Shown: positions 41,242-50,490, counted from the stretch's first letter. The stretch is 64,000 nt of DNA from Orlajensenia sp001423545 (GCA_001423545.1 LMOK01000001.1:682001-746000), one strand, 5' to 3'. Notes: a model not told the origin generated them from the sequence alone. Numbers and translations are program-made.

Positions 41242-43230
41242 GTGTTCGATTCATTCCTGTTCTGGGCGCTCTTCGCGATCGTCGGATTGGTCTACGCCGT
41301 CGGGGTCGGCTTCGCGACGCGGTCCCTCATGAGCGCACCCGTCGGCTGGCCGCGCACCTACGTCGTCGGGCTGTTGGTCTATGCAGCGAGCTGGCCGTTC
41401 GCGGCATCCACGGCCGTGCAGGCCGGGGTCGTCGATGCCGCGGGCGACCTCGCGGTGCCCTGGCTGGTGGCCGCCCTGTTCATCGCCCTCTCGTTCGGCT
41501 GGGTCTTCGCCTTCGGCGTCGCGATCCTCGTCGTCAGTGAGGCCCTGTTCCCCACCCAGGCTCTGCCGAACCCGATCACCTCGTTCCGCGACCTGTTGCA
41601 CAGGCGCCGACGGACCCAGCGCTACCTCGCGATCCTGTCGATCCTGTCCCGTCACGGAATCGGCTGGGTCATCCAGGGTCGCCGTAGATCCGCCGCGCGC
41701 AATCCCGTTCGGCCGCAGCGAACGTCGACGCCGCAAGCGCTCGTCAATGCGATCAACGAGGCCGGCGTCACCTTCGTGAAACTCGGGCAAGTGTTGTCCA
41801 CGCGCCGGGATCTGCTCCCCGCGTCCTACATCGAGGCACTCTCGACCCTGCAGACGTCGGCGTCGACCCTGCCCTGGGAGTCGATCCGCGACGTCATCGA
41901 GACGGAGATCGGCGGCCCGATCAGCTCGGTCTTCGCCGAGGTCTCCGAGACGCCCCTGGCCGCCGCATCCGTCGCCCAGGTGCACGCCGGACGGCTGCAC
42001 GACGGCACTCCGGTCGTCCTCAAGGTGCAGCGACCCGGAGCAGCGGCGCAGGTGGCCGCCGACGTCGACATCATCGTGCGACTCGCCACCCGGCTGGAGG
42101 ACCGCACGAGCTGGGGCCGCGACTTCGGTGCGGTGACCCTGGCGACGGGATTCGCCCGCTCGCTCAGCGAGGAACTGGACTACCGCATCGAGTTCCGGAA
42201 CACCCGGCAGGTGCGGAGCGCCGTCGCGGCGTCTCGCAACAACCTGCTGGTCGTCCCCCAGGTGTACGACGAGGCGAGCACGCGCCGCCTCCTCACGATG
42301 GACCGCATCGACGGCACGACGCTCCACGCCTCCCAGCGCCACCTCGCCTCGCTGCCGCCGGCCCAGCGCGAGGAGCTCGCTGCCGGACTCCTCGACTCGG
42401 TGCTCGAGCAGATCGTCGTGCAGGGCGTCTTCCACGCCGACCTGCACCCGGGAAACCTCGTGCTCGGCGACGACGGACGCCTGGGCATGATCGACTTCGG
42501 CGCCGTCGGGGTCCTCGAGCGGAGCATGCGCGAAGGACTCGCCACACTGCTGGTCGCAGCCGCCTCCGAAGACGACATCGCCACGACCGATGCCCTGCTC
42601 CTCCTCGTCGACGCCCCCGACGGAGCGGACCTGGCAGCGCTGCAAGCCGACATCGGCCGGGTGCTCACCCTCATGAAGCACAACGACGGCAACAGCTCGA
42701 TCTTCTCCCAGCTGCTCGACGTGGTGCGCGAACACCGCCTCGGCGTCCCCGTGCCGCTCGGCATCGCCTTCAGGTCGATCATCACCCTGCAGAGCTGCCT
42801 GCGCATCCTCGATCCCCGGTTCGACATGGCCGAACGTGCCCTCGACCGCGTGCCGCACTTCCTCGGCAGACTCCTCGCCCCGCGCGCCGTGCTCGGCTCT
42901 CTCGAGGCGCAGGCAGCCATCATGATCGCCACGGTGCGCAGGCTCCCCCGACGCCTGGACTCCCTGACGACGAACGTCGAGAAGGCTGTGGGCGCCCTGG
43001 CCGGCCCCCAAGACCACGGTTGGGTGGCCGAGATCGTGACGGAGAGCGTCGGCGCGTTGATCGCGATCGCCCTGGTCGCGCTGGGGATCGTGCTGGTGGT
43101 GACAGACGCCGGGCCCCTGATCACCCCGAACGTGCACCTGTACTCGTTCCTCGGCGCGAGTGTGGCCCTCGCCGGATTCGTCCTGATCCTCAGGTCGCTT
43201 CGGCGCCTCTTCGTGAGGAACCCGCGCTAG
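41242..43230 (+). CDS. ABC1/AarF/UbiB-family kinase-like membrane protein
   Basis: A 662-residue protein. Residues 1-100 hold about three transmembrane helices and the last 65 residues two more. Between them is the ABC1 domain: VTFVKLGQVLSTRRDLLP (the KxGQ family motif), AAASVAQVHAGRLHDGTPVV (Ala-rich loop replacing the P-loop), FHADLHPGNLVL and GMIDFGAVG, the catalytic and metal-binding parts. UbiB-like proteins act on isoprenoid quinone metabolism as atypical ATPases. The GTG start has GGGAGGGC upstream. Confidence 0.92.
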   Translation: MFDSFLFWALFAIVGLVYAVGVGFATRSLMSAPVGWPRTYVVGLLVYAASWPFAASTAVQAGVVDAAGDLAVPWLVAALFIALSFGWVFAFGVAILVVSEALFPTQALPNPITSFRDLLHRRRRTQRYLAILSILSRHGIGWVIQGRRRSAARNPVRPQRTSTPQALVNAINEAGVTFVKLGQVLSTRRDLLPASYIEALSTLQTSASTLPWESIRDVIETEIGGPISSVFAEVSETPLAAASVAQVHAGRLHDGTPVVLKVQRPGAAAQVAADVDIIVRLATRLEDRTSWGRDFGAVTLATGFARSLSEELDYRIEFRNTRQVRSAVAASRNNLLVVPQVYDEASTRRLLTMDRIDGTTLHASQRHLASLPPAQREELAAGLLDSVLEQIVVQGVFHADLHPGNLVLGDDGRLGMIDFGAVGVLERSMREGLATLLVAAASEDDIATTDALLLLVDAPDGADLAALQADIGRVLTLMKHNDGNSSIFSQLLDVVREHRLGVPVPLGIAFRSIITLQSCLRILDPRFDMAERALDRVPHFLGRLLAPRAVLGSLEAQAAIMIATVRRLPRRLDSLTTNVEKAVGALAGPQDHGWVAEIVTESVGALIAIALVALGIVLVVTDAGPLITPNVHLYSFLGASVALAGFVLILRSLRRLFVRNPR

Positions 43231-43234
43231 CCGC

Positions 43235-43465
43235 CTACAGTCTCGGGCCGCTGATCCCCTTCGCCGACCTGTCGCTGGGCTTGCCGATCAGCCACCAGGC
43301 GATCACGCCGAGGAACGGCGCGACGATCACGATGAGCGCCCACAGGGCCTTCGCCGTGGCGTCGAGACCCGACCGACCGATCTGCACGAGCGCGACGGCC
43401 CACACCACCACCAGCGCGATCATGGGCAGGAGGAGGAGCAGGTGCCAGCCGGTGAGATTGTCCAT
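43235..43465 (-). CDS. PLDc_N-domain small membrane protein
   Basis: A 76-residue protein with two transmembrane helices (about 6-26 and 40-60). The pattern WAVALVQIGRSGLDATAKAL then WALIVIVAPFLGVIAWWLIG is the phospholipase-D-nuclease N-terminal (PLDc_N) motif, found alone in many actinobacteria. The ATG at 43465 is preferred over an in-frame extension to 43564. It converges on the ABC1 gene, with only 4 bp between stops. Confidence 0.82.
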   Translation of the reverse strand: MDNLTGWHLLLLLPMIALVVVWAVALVQIGRSGLDATAKALWALIVIVAPFLGVIAWWLIGKPSDRSAKGISGPRL

Positions 43466-43617
43466 GAGGCCATCATGTCGGCTCGTGCGACGTCGCCACC
43501 AGCCCCGCGCCCCAGCAGGCCGTCGCGATGCCCGCCCAGCGGCATCCGTTCCCGCCGAGGACATCAGCGCCCCGTGCGAATCTGCACCGAATCAGCGGAT
43601 GTGGCTGAACCCGGGTG

Positions 43618-43623
43618 TAGGCA
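43618..43623 (+). promoter_or_regulatory. Possible -10 box of fdhD
   Basis: TAGGCA, one base from TANNNT, then exactly 6 bp and ATG 43630. Weaker than the other leaderless promoters of the window. Confidence 0.35.
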
Positions 43624-43629
43624 TGGACC

Positions 43630-44538
43630 ATGAACCGCATCACGTCTCGCAAGCGGGTGACCCGGGTGACGCTCGGGTCCTCACGCACGGTCCGCGACGA
43701 TCTGCTCGCCGTGGAGGAACCCCTGGAGATCCGGGTCGGAGGCACGGCGCTGGCGATCACGATGCGCACGCCGGGCGCCGATTTCGACCTCGCGGCCGGC
43801 TTCCTCGTGTCGGAGGGCGTGATCGCCCGCGGGGACGAGTTCGCGGCGGCCCGGTACTGTGCCGGCGCCACGGATGAGGGCCTCAACACCTACAACGTGC
43901 TCGACGTGACTCTCGCACCGGGCGTCGCGGCGCCGCATCCGAGTCTCGAGCGGGCCTTCTACACGACCAGCTCGTGCGGGCTCTGCGGCAAGGCGAGCAT
44001 CGACGCCGTACGCACGAGTTCGCAGCACGCCGTCTCCCATGACGACCTCGTCGTCGATCCCGCAGTTCTCGTGACCCTCCCCGAGCAGTTGCGCGCTGCC
44101 CAGGCCGTGTTCGAGAAGACCGGCGGACTGCACGCGGCGGCCCTCTTCGACGGACGGACCGGACGGATGCTGGTGCTGCGCGAAGATGTCGGCCGCCACA
44201 ACGCCGTCGACAAGGTGATCGGTTGGGCCGTGAAGGAGAACCGGCTCCCCCTGACCGGCATCGTGCTCATGGTGTCGGGCCGGGCCAGCTTCGAACTCAC
44301 GCAGAAGGCGTCGATGGCCGGCATACCTGTTCTCGCGGCGGTGTCGGCCCCGTCGTCGCTCGCCGTCGACCTCGCCTCGGAACTCGGCATCACCATCGTC
44401 GGGTTCCTCCGCGGCGAGAGCATGGTGGTGTACTCGCGGCCCGATCGCATCGCGACGGATGCGGGTCCGGATTCCGCCCCTGGCGCAGTCCCTGCGGCGA
44501 GCGCCGCCGCGCTCGTGAACGCTGTGAGCGCATCATGA
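43630..44538 (+). CDS. fdhD: Formate dehydrogenase accessory sulfurtransferase FdhD
   Basis: A 302-residue protein that transfers sulfur to the molybdenum cofactor before it is inserted in formate dehydrogenase-like enzymes. The conserved Cys loop is TTSSCGLCGKASIDAV (CGxC). Other features are PLEIRVGGTALAITMRTPG, GGLHAAALFD and REDVGRHNAVDKVIG. Its stop overlaps the start of the FdhF-like gene by 4 bp, so enzyme and maturase are made together. Confidence 0.95.
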   Translation: MNRITSRKRVTRVTLGSSRTVRDDLLAVEEPLEIRVGGTALAITMRTPGADFDLAAGFLVSEGVIARGDEFAAARYCAGATDEGLNTYNVLDVTLAPGVAAPHPSLERAFYTTSSCGLCGKASIDAVRTSSQHAVSHDDLVVDPAVLVTLPEQLRAAQAVFEKTGGLHAAALFDGRTGRMLVLREDVGRHNAVDKVIGWAVKENRLPLTGIVLMVSGRASFELTQKASMAGIPVLAAVSAPSSLAVDLASELGITIVGFLRGESMVVYSRPDRIATDAGPDSAPGAVPAASAAALVNAVSAS

Positions 44539-46847
44539 GCCGCCGTCCGCCGGTCGATGACGTGACGGATGCCGACCTCGAGGTCGGAGCCCCGAGCAGC
44601 TGGGCGGCAGGCGTGCCCGGCATCCTGCACGCGATGGAACCGGCGGTGCAGCAGTTGGGCATCACCCGCACCATGAAGCTGCTGGCGACGCTCAACCAGA
44701 AGGGCGGCTTCGACTGCATGAGCTGCGCCTGGCCCGACCCCGACCACCGCAAGGTCGCCGAGTTCTGCGAGAACGGGGCCAAGGCGGTCGTCTGGGAGGC
44801 GACGCCGGTTCTCGTTCCGAGCGCCTTCTGGGCCGAGCACTCCATCGACGACCTGCTCGACAAGAGCGAGTACTGGCTGGGCATGCAGGGGCGCCTCACC
44901 GAGCCGGTCTACAAGGCAGCCGGATCCGACCACTATGCGCCCGTCACCTGGGACCGCGCCTTCGAGATCATCGCGGCCAAGCTCACCTCACTCGACTCCC
45001 CCGACGAGGCGTCGTTCTACACCTCGGGTCGCACCTCGAACGAGGCGGCCTTCCTGTACCAGTTGTTCGTGCGCGCCTACGGCACGAACAACCTGCCCGA
45101 CTGCTCGAACATGTGCCACGAGTCCACGGGCACGGCCATGGGCGAGACCCTCGGCATCGGCAAGTCCACCATCGCGTACGACGACTTCGAGCACGCCGAC
45201 CTCGTGATCGTGCTCGGGCAGAATCCGGGCACCAACCACCCGCGCATGCTGACCGCACTCGAGGACGCGAAGAGGAACGGCGCCAGCATCGTGGCGGTGA
45301 ACCCTCTGCCCGAGGCCGGGCTCCGGCGCTACAAGAACCCCCAGACCGCCCGCGGTCTGGTCGGTCGCGGCACCGACATCGCCGACCAGTTCCTGCAGAT
45401 CAGGCTGGGCGGCGACATGGCACTGCTGCAGGCGGTGTCCAAGCGCGTGCTCCTCGCTGAGGCATCCGCCCCCGGAACAGTGCTCGACCACGCGTTCATC
45501 GCCGAGCACTGCAGCGGCTTCGACGCCTTCGCCGCGGCCATTGCCGACGTGGACGACGATGAGGTGCTTCTCGCCACGGGGCTCTCGCTCCAGCAGATCG
45601 ACGAGCTGGCGGATGCGTACATCCGGGCGGACCGCGTGATCATCACGTGGGCGATGGGGATCACCCAGCATCGCAAGGCGGTCGAGACGATCAAGGAGAT
45701 CGTGAACCTGTTGCTGCTGCGCGGCAACATCGGTCGCCTCGGAGCCGGCGCCTCCCCCATCCGCGGACACAGCAACGTGCAGGGCGACCGCACGATGGGC
45801 ATCTGGGAGCAGATGCCCGACCGCTTCCTCGACGCACTCCGCGACGAGTTCTCGTTCGAGCCGCCTCGACGCCACGGAGTCGACTCCGTCAACGGCATCG
45901 CGGCCATGCAGCGCGGGGAGATCAAGTTCTGGATGGGCATGGGCGGCAACCTGGTCGCAGCCATCTCCGACACGACACTCGCCGAGGCCGCCATGCGCGG
46001 CACCGAGATGACCGTGCAGGTGTCCACCAAGCTCAACCGCTCGCATGCCGTGATCGGCACGGAGGCGCTCATCCTGCCGACGCTCGGGCGCACCGAGATC
46101 GACATCCAGGCATCCGGACCCCAGTTCGTCTCCGTGGAGGACACGGTCTGCGCGGTGCACGGCAGCCACGGTCAGGTGCCGCCCGTCGCCGCCGGACTGC
46201 TCAGCGAGGTGGCGATCGTGGCTCGACTGGCGCAGGCCACCCTGGGCGACCGCGCCGCAGAGGTCCCCATCGACTGGGCTGCGTTCGAGCACGACTACGA
46301 CGTGATCCGCGAGCACATCAGCCGCGTCGTCCCGGGCTTCGAGAACTACAACGAGCGCATCCGCACCCGCGACGGCTTCGTCCTGCCCAATGGTCCGCGC
46401 GACTCCCGCACCTTCGCCACGGCGACGGGCAAGGCCATGCTCACCGTCAACACCCTGGAGCACGTGCAGAGGCCCGACGGATGCCTGTTGCTGCAGACCC
46501 TGCGCTCCCACGACCAGTACAACACCACCATCTACAGCCTCAACGACCGGTACCGCGGCATCAAGAAGGGCCGCGAGGTGGTCTTCATCAACCCGCTCGA
46601 CCTCGCCGACCTCGGCCTCGTCGACGGTCAGCGCGTCGACGTCTTCACCGAGTGGAACGACGGGGTGGAGAGATCGCTCCGCGACTACCGCGCCGTCTCC
46701 TACCCGACAGCACGGGGTTGTGCGGCCGCCTACTTCCCCGAGGCGAACGTGCTCGTTCCGCTCGCCAGCACCGCCGTCGGCAGCAACACCCCGGTGTCGA
46801 AGGCCGTGCTCGTGCGGGTGGTGGCGGCGAGCGTGACCCCGCGCTGA
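44535..46847 (+). CDS. FdhF/YdeP-family molybdopterin oxidoreductase
   Basis: A 770-residue catalytic subunit-like protein binding bis-MGD. The N-terminus has GGFDCMSCAWPDPDHRK with two Cys rather than a complete four-Cys [4Fe-4S] motif, as in YdeP proteins. The active-site region reads NLPDCSNMCHESTG, with Cys and no in-frame TGA. Further motifs are VIVLGQNPGTNHPRML and GHSNVQGDRTMG, and the C-terminal domain has SRTFATATGKAML. No electron-transfer partner subunits are adjacent. Substrate is uncertain; formate or an acid-stress role as for YdeP are possibilities. Confidence 0.9.
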   Translation: MSRRPPVDDVTDADLEVGAPSSWAAGVPGILHAMEPAVQQLGITRTMKLLATLNQKGGFDCMSCAWPDPDHRKVAEFCENGAKAVVWEATPVLVPSAFWAEHSIDDLLDKSEYWLGMQGRLTEPVYKAAGSDHYAPVTWDRAFEIIAAKLTSLDSPDEASFYTSGRTSNEAAFLYQLFVRAYGTNNLPDCSNMCHESTGTAMGETLGIGKSTIAYDDFEHADLVIVLGQNPGTNHPRMLTALEDAKRNGASIVAVNPLPEAGLRRYKNPQTARGLVGRGTDIADQFLQIRLGGDMALLQAVSKRVLLAEASAPGTVLDHAFIAEHCSGFDAFAAAIADVDDDEVLLATGLSLQQIDELADAYIRADRVIITWAMGITQHRKAVETIKEIVNLLLLRGNIGRLGAGASPIRGHSNVQGDRTMGIWEQMPDRFLDALRDEFSFEPPRRHGVDSVNGIAAMQRGEIKFWMGMGGNLVAAISDTTLAEAAMRGTEMTVQVSTKLNRSHAVIGTEALILPTLGRTEIDIQASGPQFVSVEDTVCAVHGSHGQVPPVAAGLLSEVAIVARLAQATLGDRAAEVPIDWAAFEHDYDVIREHISRVVPGFENYNERIRTRDGFVLPNGPRDSRTFATATGKAMLTVNTLEHVQRPDGCLLLQTLRSHDQYNTTIYSLNDRYRGIKKGREVVFINPLDLADLGLVDGQRVDVFTEWNDGVERSLRDYRAVSYPTARGCAAAYFPEANVLVPLASTAVGSNTPVSKAVLVRVVAASVTPR

Positions 46848-46890
46848 GCCGCGTTGTGGCCCCGACCGGCGCGGCGCGCCATCTCCCGGG

Positions 46891-46920
46891 GGTGCGCGCC
46901 ACATCAGGTGGCGCAGCACC
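46891..46920 (+). terminator. Hairpin after fdhD-FdhF operon
   Basis: GGTGCGCGCCAC and GGTGGCGCAGCACC pair with one bulged base around a 4-base loop (ATCA), 43 bp after the stop. No T-run follows. Confidence 0.55.
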
Positions 46921-47104
46921 CCGCGACATGGCGCACGGCCCCGCGATGCTCGACGAATCCGACGACCAGCGACTGTCGATGACAGGGTGGGGCGGCATTT
47001 TCGCTCTGTCGGCTGGTGCATCCGTGCCACTACGATGAGCGCGACGCCGCTCGAGCCGTGAACCGACAGGTGCACGCGGAGCGCGAGGGATGGAGTGAGC
47101 ACCC

Positions 47105-47878
47105 ATGAGCGACGCCCAGGTTCCGCCGAACAACCAGCCCGACCGGCCGCAGCCGACGGATTCCGGTGCTCCTGCAGATCCCTCCCTGACAGCGAAGCCC
47201 GCGGGAGTCAGCAGGGCCGCACTCCTCTGGATCGGAGCCGCGGTGGTCGTGCTCACCTTCTGCGCATCATTCCTCGGTGCCTGGTTCGCTCGATCCGCTG
47301 ACACGACCGCGGCGACGGCGACGGCCACCACGGCGCCCGCCGTCGACGACGTCGCCTACGAGGAGGCGATCGCCGAGATCCTCCCCGCCGGATCCGCCGT
47401 GCGCGCAGGCACCGGGATCCCCGAAGCGGGCAAGGGCTACGAGGGCGATGTGTACATCGACATCTCCACCTCGAACGTCTACCTGTTCAAGGACGGCGCG
47501 TGGACCCTCGTGGGCAACATCCGCGCCTCGGCGGCCGAGAACCTCACCGGCGCGACCGGCGCCACGGGCGCCACCGGGGCGACGGGTGCCACGGGCGAGA
47601 CCGGAGCGACCGGCGAGACGGGAGCCACCGGTGAAACCGGAGCGACCGGCGAGACGGGAGCCACCGGCGAGACGGGCGCACCCGGGGCGCCCGGAACCCA
47701 GCTCACGCTGGGACTCGGTGCACCGGTCGATGACAAGTGCACGACCGACGGCGACGTCTACGTCGACACGGAGACCGTGGAGTTCTACGAGTGCAGCGAG
47801 GGGACGTGGACCCTCTTCGGTCCGACCGACGCTCCCGCTCCGACTCCCAGCCCGGAAGCGACGACCGACGGCGAGTGA
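47105..47878 (+). CDS. Membrane-anchored collagen-like protein
   Basis: A 257-residue type II membrane protein. A Pro/Gln-rich cytosolic start precedes one transmembrane helix (residues about 39-61). Outside are 17 uninterrupted G-X-Y triplets (residues 149-199), mainly GAT and GET, ending GAPGAPGTQ. Related modules flank the collagen part: GDVYIDISTSNVYLFKDG then AWTLVG before it, and GDVYVDTETVEFYECSEG then TWTLFG after it. Collagen-like proteins form triple helices on the surface. GGAGTGAG lies just upstream; a TACGAT -10 box is at 47030. Role unknown. Confidence 0.82.
   Translation: MSDAQVPPNNQPDRPQPTDSGAPADPSLTAKPAGVSRAALLWIGAAVVVLTFCASFLGAWFARSADTTAATATATTAPAVDDVAYEEAIAEILPAGSAVRAGTGIPEAGKGYEGDVYIDISTSNVYLFKDGAWTLVGNIRASAAENLTGATGATGATGATGATGETGATGETGATGETGATGETGATGETGAPGAPGTQLTLGLGAPVDDKCTTDGDVYVDTETVEFYECSEGTWTLFGPTDAPAPTPSPEATTDGE
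47549..47701 (+). repeat. Collagen-triplet coding repeat
   Basis: Tandem 9-bp (GAT) and 18-bp (GAT GET) units built from GGAGCGACCGGCGAGACG-like blocks, with third-base variation between units. Such arrays change length by slippage or unequal recombination. Confidence 0.85.
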
Positions 47879-47917
47879 GACGCGGAACGTCGAACGCCCC
47901 TGGCTCCAGGCATCCGT

Positions 47918-48055
47918 TCAGTCACGGTCTGTCGGATCGGCGTCAGTGTTGTCGTCGTCTGGTCGTCGCCACACTCGCACGGCAGCGATGAGGGTGACGA
48001 CGAGCGATCCGCCGAGGATCACGATCGCGACTCCCCACATCAGGAATTCGGGCAT
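47918..48055 (-). CDS. Small single-pass membrane protein, 45 residues
   Basis: ATG 48055 opens a 45-residue frame: MPEFLMWGVAIVILGGSLVV, then TLIAAVRVWRRP and an Asp-rich end (PDDDNTDADPTDRD). The hydrophobic helix followed by Arg residues then acid tail is a clean single-pass topology with the C-terminus in the cytosol or outside. No function known. The acid tail and codon pattern (G/C third bases) support a real gene despite its length. Confidence 0.5.
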   Translation of the reverse strand: MPEFLMWGVAIVILGGSLVVTLIAAVRVWRRPDDDNTDADPTDRD

Positions 48056-48115
48056 CAGTTCGCGTCCTCGGTCATGCCGCCAGAGTATCGCCCACGACAG
48101 GTCGACGCCCGACTG

Positions 48116-48451
48116 TCACTGCGCGCCCAGCTCCGACCACGGCACGTCGAAGTGGTCGACCCTCGTGTCCCGGCCGATCAGGTACCGGTCGTCCTCCGGG
48201 TAGAACACAGCGGCCGCGATGTCCGTACCGGCGTAAGCGATGATGTCGTCGCGCGAACGCCAGAGGGAGAGGGTCCGCACCTCGGTTCGGTCGTCCTCGT
48301 CATCGCGGTAGAGCAGCACGGCGCCCAGGTTGCCGGGCGTCTCGCGGTACTCGCGCAGCCCGGTCTCCTCCAGATAGTCGCGGTACGCCTCGCGATCCGC
48401 AGTTCGGATCCAGCCGGTCCAGCTCCTCAGCACTGTCGGCTCGGCAGTCAT
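48116..48451 (-). CDS. Antibiotic-biosynthesis-monooxygenase-like (ABM) protein
   Basis: A 111-residue ferredoxin-like-fold protein. Signs are VLRSWTGWIRTADREAYRDY, a helix containing LEETGLREYRETPGNLGAVL, and LSLWRSRDDIIAYAGTDIA then YPEDDRYLIG, as in small dimeric ABM/DUF4188-like proteins. Function unknown; the family binds small hydrophobic ligands or degrades them. ATG 48451 is chosen since GGAGGT lies 5 bp ahead; it is within a 4-codon longer frame. Confidence 0.75.
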   Translation of the reverse strand: MTAEPTVLRSWTGWIRTADREAYRDYLEETGLREYRETPGNLGAVLLYRDDEDDRTEVRTLSLWRSRDDIIAYAGTDIAAAVFYPEDDRYLIGRDTRVDHFDVPWSELGAQ

Positions 48452-48576
48452 GATGACCTCCATTCCCGGCCGTCGACGATCGGACGCGACGGACCGCGGA
48501 ATCCAGTCAACCCAACCGATGCCGCCCTGTCATCGGCCGGGCCGCGCTGTGGCGGGATGGTGCCGGTGGCTGGCCG

Positions 48577-50034
48577 TCACGGACCTTCACTTCGTCGGGC
48601 ATCGGATGCGCTCTCGGGCTGGCGCTCGGGCTCGGGCTCGCGGCGCCTCTTCGACACGGTGTAGATGCGCTCGACGATCCAGAGCAGGATGCCGATGCCC
48701 AACAGGACGAGCGCGATGCCGTACTGGGCGGCCGGTCGTCCCGAGGTCCACGGGAACACCAGGTACAGACAGGTGATCGCGCCGATGATCGGCAGCACGC
48801 GGGGCGTGCGGAAGTGCTTGTGATCGACGGGCTGGCGGCGCAGCACCAGAACCGTCACATTGACGATGGCGAACACCGTCAGCAGCAGGAGCGATGTGGT
48901 GCCTCCCAGCAGGGCGACGATCGAGCCCTCTGCGTCGAGGGACACGTAGGCGACCAGGCCCACGGCGAGTGCAGTCGTGAACAGGATGGCCGCCCACGGC
49001 GTCTGGCGCTTCGGTGCGACCTTGCCGAGGAAGGGCGGCAGCACGTTCTGCCTGCTCATGCCGTAGAGCAGGCGGCTCGCCATCATCATGTTGATCAGTG
49101 CCGTGTTGGCCACGGCGAACATGGAGATGAACGGCAGCAGGTCGTTGATCGGGAAGCCCGGTGCCGCCGCCTCGACCGCGGTCACGAGCGGGGTCTCGCT
49201 GCCGACGAGCTGCCCGATGGGAACCAGGGCGACCACGGTGATCGACACGAGCACGTAGATGATCGCCGCGATGCCGAGTCCGCTGAGCATCATCTTCGGG
49301 AAGATGCGGCTCGGGTCCTTCGTCTCCTCCGCCATGTTGACCGAGTCCTCGAAGCCGACCATCGCGAAGAAGGCCAGCGAGGTCGCGGTACTCACCGCGA
49401 GCAGCACGTTCTTGTCCTCCGGGGTGTTGAAGGCGACGACCCGCGACCAGTCGGCATTACCGCCGGCGATCGCCCACATGCCGATGAGGATGACGAGCAG
49501 CAGGCCGGAGAGCTCGACCAGGGTCAGCACGACGTTGAGCCAGACGCTCTCGCTCACGCCGCGCAGGTTGACCAGCATGATGAGCACGATGAACGCCAGC
49601 GCGATGAGCATCGTCGTCACTGTGGCATCCGGGATGTTGAAAGCCACGAGCAGATTGGCTGCGAACGCCCGCGATGCCGTCGACGCCGAGGTGATGCCCG
49701 AGGTCATCACGACGAAGCACACGATGAACGTGAAGAAGTGGATGCCGAAGGCCTTATGCGTGTACAGCGCCGCTCCGGCAGCCTGGGGATACTTCGTCAC
49801 CAACTCCAGATAGGAGAAGGCCGTGACCGTGGCCACCCCGAAGGCGAGGAGGAAGGGCAGCCAGGCGGCCCCACCGACCTCTGCGGCGACCTGGCCGGTG
49901 AGCGCGTAGATGCCCGTTCCGAGGATGTCGCCGACGATGAACAGCAGCAGGAGTCCGGGCCCGAGAACCCGTTTCAGCTCCGGCTTCTCAGGCTCGACGG
50001 TCTTGACGACTTGTGTCCAGGATGGATCGCTCAT
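48577..50034 (-). CDS. APC-family amino acid permease
   Basis: A 485-residue transporter with 12 predicted transmembrane segments. The opening (KRVLGPGLLLLFIVGDILG then TGIYALTGQVAAEVGG) carries the broken first helix with GTGIY that binds the amino acid backbone, and FAMVGFEDSVNMAEETKDP is the helix 6 region typical of the cationic amino acid/APC group. The tail is short, Arg/Glu-rich. Moves an amino acid by symport or exchange; specificity unknown. AAGGGGG precedes ATG 50034. Confidence 0.93.
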   Translation of the reverse strand: MSDPSWTQVVKTVEPEKPELKRVLGPGLLLLFIVGDILGTGIYALTGQVAAEVGGAAWLPFLLAFGVATVTAFSYLELVTKYPQAAGAALYTHKAFGIHFFTFIVCFVVMTSGITSASTASRAFAANLLVAFNIPDATVTTMLIALAFIVLIMLVNLRGVSESVWLNVVLTLVELSGLLLVILIGMWAIAGGNADWSRVVAFNTPEDKNVLLAVSTATSLAFFAMVGFEDSVNMAEETKDPSRIFPKMMLSGLGIAAIIYVLVSITVVALVPIGQLVGSETPLVTAVEAAAPGFPINDLLPFISMFAVANTALINMMMASRLLYGMSRQNVLPPFLGKVAPKRQTPWAAILFTTALAVGLVAYVSLDAEGSIVALLGGTTSLLLLTVFAIVNVTVLVLRRQPVDHKHFRTPRVLPIIGAITCLYLVFPWTSGRPAAQYGIALVLLGIGILLWIVERIYTVSKRRREPEPERQPESASDARRSEGP

Positions 50035-50490
50035 GGTGGCCCCCTTGCCTTGACCCACCCGACCACATCTGGCCCGCGACGGCAAGCCCCGCGGCGTCGG
50101 AGAAGCACGGCGAAGTGGTCTGGTGCGTCTTCGACCACCAGACGATCAGCCCCGCGGCGTCCGTTGGCGTCAGCGACTGCGGGATCAGGTCGTGAGCGGC
50201 AGCGAGGACCGATCCCCTTCCATCACGGCTGACGGCGGCGACGCGTGCTCGCGGGCCACGCCTTCCTGTTCGCCTCATCAAGGGTGCGCAAGGCTTGAGG
50301 GTCACCGTTCCCGCCGCCCAGCGTCTGGATCGCTACACGACCCCACTCCACACAGGAGAACCACGTCCGCATCAACCAGTTGAGCATGGCGGGCAGTCTA
50401 AGTGCCGGTCCTGACGAACCGCACTGATTCCGGCCAGAGTGACGGCGCGCGCCGTGGCCTTTCGCGAACGAGCTGGTCGTTCTGGAGACG
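50035..50490. other. 456-bp gap without recognisable gene
   Basis: No ORF here has both a ribosome-binding site and a recognisable product. The word GCCCCGCGGCGTC occurs twice (around 50088 and 50150), and the base composition is slightly lower in GC than the flanks. It may hold regulatory sequence for the permease or remnants of a lost gene. Confidence 0.5.

Noticed and set aside
44535..46847. Selenocysteine in the FdhF-like protein
   Set aside because: The reading frame has no internal TGA, and the active-site segment carries Cys (DCSNMC); no selenocysteine insertion element was looked for further.
47549..47701. CRISPR-like short direct repeats
   Set aside because: The units are 9-18 bp, contiguous, in frame and encode Gly-X-Y triplets; there are no spacers.
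50123..50383. Possible small gene in the gap before the DUF808 gene
   Set aside because: Product is Ser/Arg-rich without pattern; no ribosome-binding site; ends in unrelated sequence.
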